A stretch of 8,971 bases of DNA from CAYRUP01 sp964578975. GTDB taxonomy: Bacteria > Pseudomonadota > Gammaproteobacteria > DSM-16500. The notes under the pieces are model-generated. The model worked only from the letters and a program-made list of their open reading frames with translations. It had not been told where the DNA came from and ran no database searches. The translations under genes were made by a program, and so were the position numbers. Positions 5,827 through 8,971 of this stretch are shown piece after piece (position 1 is the stretch's first letter; every line of letters begins with the position of its first letter). Where the stretch lies: positions 1 to 8,971 of the forward strand of contig CAZOFA010000081.1 in the NCBI GenBank assembly GCA_964578975.1. Reading direction: 5' to 3'.

Positions 5827-6600
5827 ATGCGAAATTATTTTGTTGGATTCATCTTAATTTTTTTGTTGCCAGTGGCCATGGCGCGTACTACGCAAGATCG
5901 CGGTTGGTTTATCGGAGTGGGGGCTGGGGCATATAACCCACATTTATCAGACAGCAGCACGACGGTACCAAATGGCTCATCATCGCCCGCGCCTTTCAAT
6001 CAGGATTTATATACCATCAGTTCGCCTTCGACAAAAACTGCTGTACAAGTCAATGGTGGCTATCGTTGGCACTTACATAATAAATTTATTTCTTATAGCA
6101 GTGTTTATTTGCAATATCGGCATTACAACAATGCGAATATTTCCGGAAATATTTACCAATATTCCTTGCCTAATTTTTTAAATTATCGTTACGGTGTTGA
6201 TTACAGCGCAGATTTATACACGATTAATGGCAAACTTAATTTATTTCATGCGAAATATTTTATGCCATATGTATCGGCTGGCATCGGTTTTATTGTTAAT
6301 CGTTTGGATGATTATTCGGAAACCGCAACCGCCAACGTCACACCCCGCGTCAGCCCAGGATTTGCGGCAACGAATGCCACTCAATTTGCAGGCACGTTGG
6401 GTATTGGTATTGATGTGCCGTTGTCACGTTATATCTGGATGACACTCGGCTATGATCATGTCTTTCAATCTAACTTACCGAGTCTCGCAGGAAGAAATAC
6501 GTGGAATGGGACATCACTCAATTTGGGCAATATCAAACTCGATACCATTTTTCTCAACCTTTCCTTCAAAATTCCAGAAACCTTTAGGTCGCACTCATGA
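5827..6600 (+). CDS. Outer-membrane beta-barrel protein (about eight strands)
   Basis: This 257-residue protein has a signal peptide (MRNYFVGFILIFLLPVAMA, cleavage near residue 19) and alternating aromatic/small-residue strands typical of small outer-membrane barrels (OMP_b-brl-like). About eight candidate strands can be seen: GWFIGVGAGAY, AVQVNGGYRWH, SVYLQYRHYN, SADLYTINGKLNLF, FMPYVSAGIGFIVN, FAGTLGIGIDVPL, IWMTLGYDHVF and TIFLNLSFKI. The last strand is followed by a short PETFRSHS tail, so it does not end in the classical terminal Phe. I chose ATG 5827, with AAGGA (5813-5817) 9 nt upstream, over the GTG at 5821, which is only 3 nt from it. The TGA overlaps the next ATG by 4 nt. The specific role (porin, adhesin, lipid enzyme) cannot be read. 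A link to the thaumatin-domain partner in the cell envelope is inference. Confidence 0.82.
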   Translation: MRNYFVGFILIFLLPVAMARTTQDRGWFIGVGAGAYNPHLSDSSTTVPNGSSSPAPFNQDLYTISSPSTKTAVQVNGGYRWHLHNKFISYSSVYLQYRHYNNANISGNIYQYSLPNFLNYRYGVDYSADLYTINGKLNLFHAKYFMPYVSAGIGFIVNRLDDYSETATANVTPRVSPGFAATNATQFAGTLGIGIDVPLSRYIWMTLGYDHVFQSNLPSLAGRNTWNGTSLNLGNIKLDTIFLNLSFKIPETFRSHS

Positions 6601-8810
6601 AAAAATTATTCATTGCCATTACATTTTTATGTGTTTCAAACGCATTTGCGGGAATTAATCCGATTGGGTGGTCAATGGATCCTGCAGGCGGTCTTCCATT
6701 AAGCACTGTGATTGGTAGCAACTATGCGGTGAATTTTACAGTTGTTAATAATTTACCTTTCCCAAAATTATTAAAACCCGTTACGTTTTCAACGGTTGGG
6801 GGCACATTTAGTTATAGTGAAAATTGCAGTAATCAAATTCTCAGCCCCAATGGGACATGTACATTTAGTGTTGGTTTAAAGCCCAGCCAAGCGGGCGTGA
6901 ACAGTGCGATCGTGACACTGTATTACGATAATAATGTGGTGTCTTTGCCTCCATTAAGCACGACGACTGCGTCTCTACCCTCAAGCAGTGTCACGGGTGA
7001 AGCCAGTGGTATTCCGCCCGATGGTGTCACCTATACTGGGTCAACGTATCCTGTCGCATTTACTTTTTCGAATAGTGGCGCCACCGTCACTGGATTATCA
7101 GTCATCACGAGTAATTTTACCGTCACCGGTGATACTCGCAGTAATGTGCCACTGGTGTCAGGTCATCCTTGTCGCGTCAGCGGTACATTTTCTCCAACTG
7201 TAGTCGGTCACACGACACTCAGCACAACCTATCGTTATGGCACAACGTCAGTGCCGAGCGTTTTAGAAACGCATGTTTATTCGGGTGGATCGGGTTGTAC
7301 ACGGGTGGATGGAGCCGTTGCACTCGAACTGCCGGGCGAAACTTATGTGTATGCCGATAATGTGGTTAAATTTATTTTTACCAATAATTGTAATGCAGGG
7401 AATGCAACATTAGGCACGATTAGCACCAGTGTCACACAAGGTAATGCGACACTGACGACATCCAGTAGTGCGCCGAATGCCTGTAGTTCAGGCTTAACAT
7501 TATCACCGCACGCCTCTTGTTTTGTGTATGCGTCAGCCATTCCGCAACCAGGTTCGAACCATTTACAAATCCAAGCTTCCATCCCTTATGCAGGAAGTAG
7601 CACACCGGCCGTGGTGACGACGAATACTGCAACCGTGAATGCAAACAATCCGAGTGTGCGTAACGTCATTTTTGTGAATCAGTGCAGTTTTCCCGTTTGG
7701 ATTGGCGTGGCAAATGGTCCAGGGTATGCAGATCCAACTGGTGCTGCAACACCTGACGATTACAAATTAGCGGGAATGACGACAACGGGCGGATTACCGA
7801 GTACAAAAGTGGTGAATTACACGGCAGCCTATGTCGGTGGTTTTTGGTTTCCGAGAACTGGTTGTTCGGGTTCGCCATTAGTGTGCGATACCGGAAGTTG
7901 TACGACCGATAGCACTGGAAAATGTTTATCGGGCAATCAACCCACGGTGCCTTTTACCAAAACTGAAGATAATTTTCCGGGTTCAACCGGTTCAGATGGT
8001 TTATACGATGTTTCCATGATTAATGGATTTAACACGCCGATGGAAATGAAAGGATTAAATCCGCCGAATTCAGGCACCACAGGTACACAACCGCTGCAAT
8101 GTACCGCAGCTGGCGGCATGATTCAGCCGACAGGTTCATTACTCGGATCCTGTTCATGGTCATTTACACCATCAAGCTCAACCGTTGGTGCCACAGCAAA
8201 TGATTTTTATTGGGTGACCCCAGGTCCTGATACCAGTTGTACGAGCGATAGTGATTGCACCGGCAGTGATATTTGCGGCACAAGTTACATCGCGCAAGCT
8301 AACAATGGACAACTCAACCGACGCTGCGGTCAATTCATTGGTTATTGGACAGTGGAAAATTATTGCGGCGCCACACCCATTTGGGGAAGTAAAAATGAAT
8401 TTAGCTTTTTTTCCTGTGGCAATGCCTTAAACAATCCCCCGTATCCAAGTGCAACCAACGGCGATCTTCAACAATGTATTCCCAAGGGAAGTACGATTGG
8501 CGATTGTTATAGTAATGTCACGAGTGGTCCACAATGTTGTGGTTGTATAAATTGGAATGTAAGCACAGGGGCTGAAAAAACTTATCAAGCACTCGATTGT
8601 TATACGATGAATACGGATTGGATATCGGGTGGCAATGGTGCACTCAGCGCTTATCAAAATATTTTGTGGCTGAAACAATCGTGCCCGACTGCGTATTCTT
8701 ATCCAGATGATGATGCGTCAACGCAATTTAATTGTAGTGTGACGAATCAATATACCAGTTATCAAATTACATTTTGCCCTGGGGGTAAAACGGGAGCGCC
8801 TGGGACTTAA
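6597..8810 (+). CDS. Exported multi-domain protein: Ig-like repeats plus thaumatin-like domain
   Basis: This 737-residue protein has a signal peptide cut near AFA (residue 18). Three beta-sandwich repeats follow at about 19-135, 136-232 and 236-350. Repeats 1 and 3 share an LSP-x-x-x-C motif (ILSPNGTCTF at 81, TLSPHASCFV at 301); repeat 2 is more divergent. Residues 354-729 form a complete thaumatin-like domain, with NVIFVNQCSFPVWIG at the start, GGFWFPRTGCS (Arg420), YDVSMINGFNTPM (470-482) and the closing CPTAYSYPDDDAS...ITFCPGG. I count 22 cysteines in this domain against the 16 usual in plant thaumatins. Several of the extra ones lie in an insert near 548-577 with C-x5-C-x5-C spacing. Plant and fungal members bind or cut beta-1,3-glucans or inhibit enzymes; the target here is unknown. 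The ATG overlaps the barrel gene's TGA (ATGA), so translation is coupled. Abundant disulphides imply an extracytoplasmic location. Confidence 0.9.
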   Translation: MKKLFIAITFLCVSNAFAGINPIGWSMDPAGGLPLSTVIGSNYAVNFTVVNNLPFPKLLKPVTFSTVGGTFSYSENCSNQILSPNGTCTFSVGLKPSQAGVNSAIVTLYYDNNVVSLPPLSTTTASLPSSSVTGEASGIPPDGVTYTGSTYPVAFTFSNSGATVTGLSVITSNFTVTGDTRSNVPLVSGHPCRVSGTFSPTVVGHTTLSTTYRYGTTSVPSVLETHVYSGGSGCTRVDGAVALELPGETYVYADNVVKFIFTNNCNAGNATLGTISTSVTQGNATLTTSSSAPNACSSGLTLSPHASCFVYASAIPQPGSNHLQIQASIPYAGSSTPAVVTTNTATVNANNPSVRNVIFVNQCSFPVWIGVANGPGYADPTGAATPDDYKLAGMTTTGGLPSTKVVNYTAAYVGGFWFPRTGCSGSPLVCDTGSCTTDSTGKCLSGNQPTVPFTKTEDNFPGSTGSDGLYDVSMINGFNTPMEMKGLNPPNSGTTGTQPLQCTAAGGMIQPTGSLLGSCSWSFTPSSSTVGATANDFYWVTPGPDTSCTSDSDCTGSDICGTSYIAQANNGQLNRRCGQFIGYWTVENYCGATPIWGSKNEFSFFSCGNALNNPPYPSATNGDLQQCIPKGSTIGDCYSNVTSGPQCCGCINWNVSTGAEKTYQALDCYTMNTDWISGGNGALSAYQNILWLKQSCPTAYSYPDDDASTQFNCSVTNQYTSYQITFCPGGKTGAPGT

Positions 8811-8822
8811 TGGCATCTCCCT

Positions 8823-8971
8823 CGTCATTGGGAGCGAAGCCCCCGTCATTGCGAGCGAAGCTCCCCGTCATTGCGAGCGGAGCGAAGCAATCCAGGTTTT
8901 TGACCGACACCCAAAACCTGGATTGCTTCGCTTCGCTCGCAATGACGAAGGGGCTTCGCTCGCAATGACGA
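8823..8971. repeat. Cluster of GTCATTGCGAGCG-type palindromic repeats (runs off the right edge)
   Basis: Beginning 13 nt after the thaumatin gene, the core CGTCATTGCGAGCGAAGC occurs three times in plus orientation (8823-8840 with one mismatch, 8844-8861, and from 8866) and twice inverted (ending at 8947, and 8953-8970). The copies are nested: the inner pair forms a long hairpin, 8844-8861 can pair with 8953-8970, and the partner of the first copy is probably past the window edge. This core is familiar as an intergenic dispersed palindrome in many unrelated bacterial genomes, including obligate and facultative intracellular ones. It may be a REP/MITE-like element or act in transcript ends. Confidence 0.9.
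8866..8947. repeat. Long inverted repeat (35-bp arms, 12-nt loop)
   Basis: The left arm (8866-8900) and right arm (8913-8947) are complementary at 34 of 35 positions; the only mismatch is G8880, where the other arm implies A. The loop is 8901-8912 (TGACCGACACCC). The arms run from CGTCATTGCGAGCG to CAATCCAGGTTTT. As RNA this would be a very stable stem and could stop RNA polymerase or protect the 3' end of the barrel/thaumatin transcript, but no U-tract follows the stem. Confidence 0.92.

Noticed and set aside
5727..5936. Plus-strand frame starting in the divergent promoter
   Set aside because: It begins with a TTG without a ribosome site and runs out of frame through the signal peptide of the beta-barrel gene.
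8427..8678. Minus-strand open frame opposite the thaumatin domain
   Set aside because: The plus-strand frame there encodes the conserved cysteine-rich thaumatin core, so this is a shadow.
8866..8947. Classical intrinsic terminator
   Set aside because: The hairpin is strong, but its T-rich stretch is in the stem/loop and no T-run follows the right arm. It is listed as a repeat.
8823..8971. CRISPR array
   Set aside because: The copies are in both orientations, are separated by only a few bases, and have no uniform unique spacers.

Overview
The window looks like part of an AT-rich gammaproteobacterial chromosome, most likely from an amoeba- or animal-associated member of the Legionellales (Coxiella/Aquicella/Legionella-like). 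This placement is inference. It rests on several secreted proteins with eukaryote-like or host-directed folds, a protein of unknown family with an acidic C-terminus, a PmrA-box-like site in front of that gene, and AT-rich sequence with GTCATTGCGAGCG-type palindromic repeats. No rRNA or other taxonomic marker is present.

Layout. (1) At 1-1018, on the minus strand, lies the 5' end of a kdp high-affinity K+ transport operon: a 31-codon membrane micro-ORF, then kdpF (28 codons), then kdpA, which runs off the left edge. Both micro-ORFs are very short and easily missed. (2) At 1107-4420, on the plus strand, is a likely three-gene operon: an exported alpha/beta hydrolase, an exported endoglycoceramidase-type GH5 enzyme, and a PHYHD1-like Fe(II)/2-oxoglutarate dioxygenase. 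The last two overlap by ATGA. Together they suggest attack on host glycosphingolipids: glycan removal outside the cytoplasm, possibly ester or lipid hydrolysis, and cytoplasmic oxidation of a lipid product. (3) At 4483-5706, on the minus strand, is an orphan 407-residue protein of unknown family that is a candidate type IV secretion effector. (4) At 5827-8810, on the plus strand, is a translationally coupled pair: an eight-strand-type outer-membrane beta-barrel protein and a 737-residue exported protein with Ig-like repeats followed by a complete thaumatin-like domain. (5) At 8823-8971, the right edge holds nested palindromic repeats including a 34/35-matched hairpin.

The most interesting signal is in the 120-bp divergent intergenic region at 5707-5826. 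It contains TTTAAG-ATTTC-CTTAAG on the minus strand, an exact match to the PmrA consensus YTTAAG-N5-YTTAAG. It is flanked on both sides by TATTCT -10-like hexamers at almost equal distance (11 and 10 bp). PmrA is known to control Dot/Icm genes and effectors in Legionella and Coxiella, so the orphan gene and the barrel/thaumatin operon may be co-regulated host-interaction genes. Two start codons differ from the longest ORFs: 5706 rather than the TTG at 5733, and 5827 rather than the GTG at 5821.
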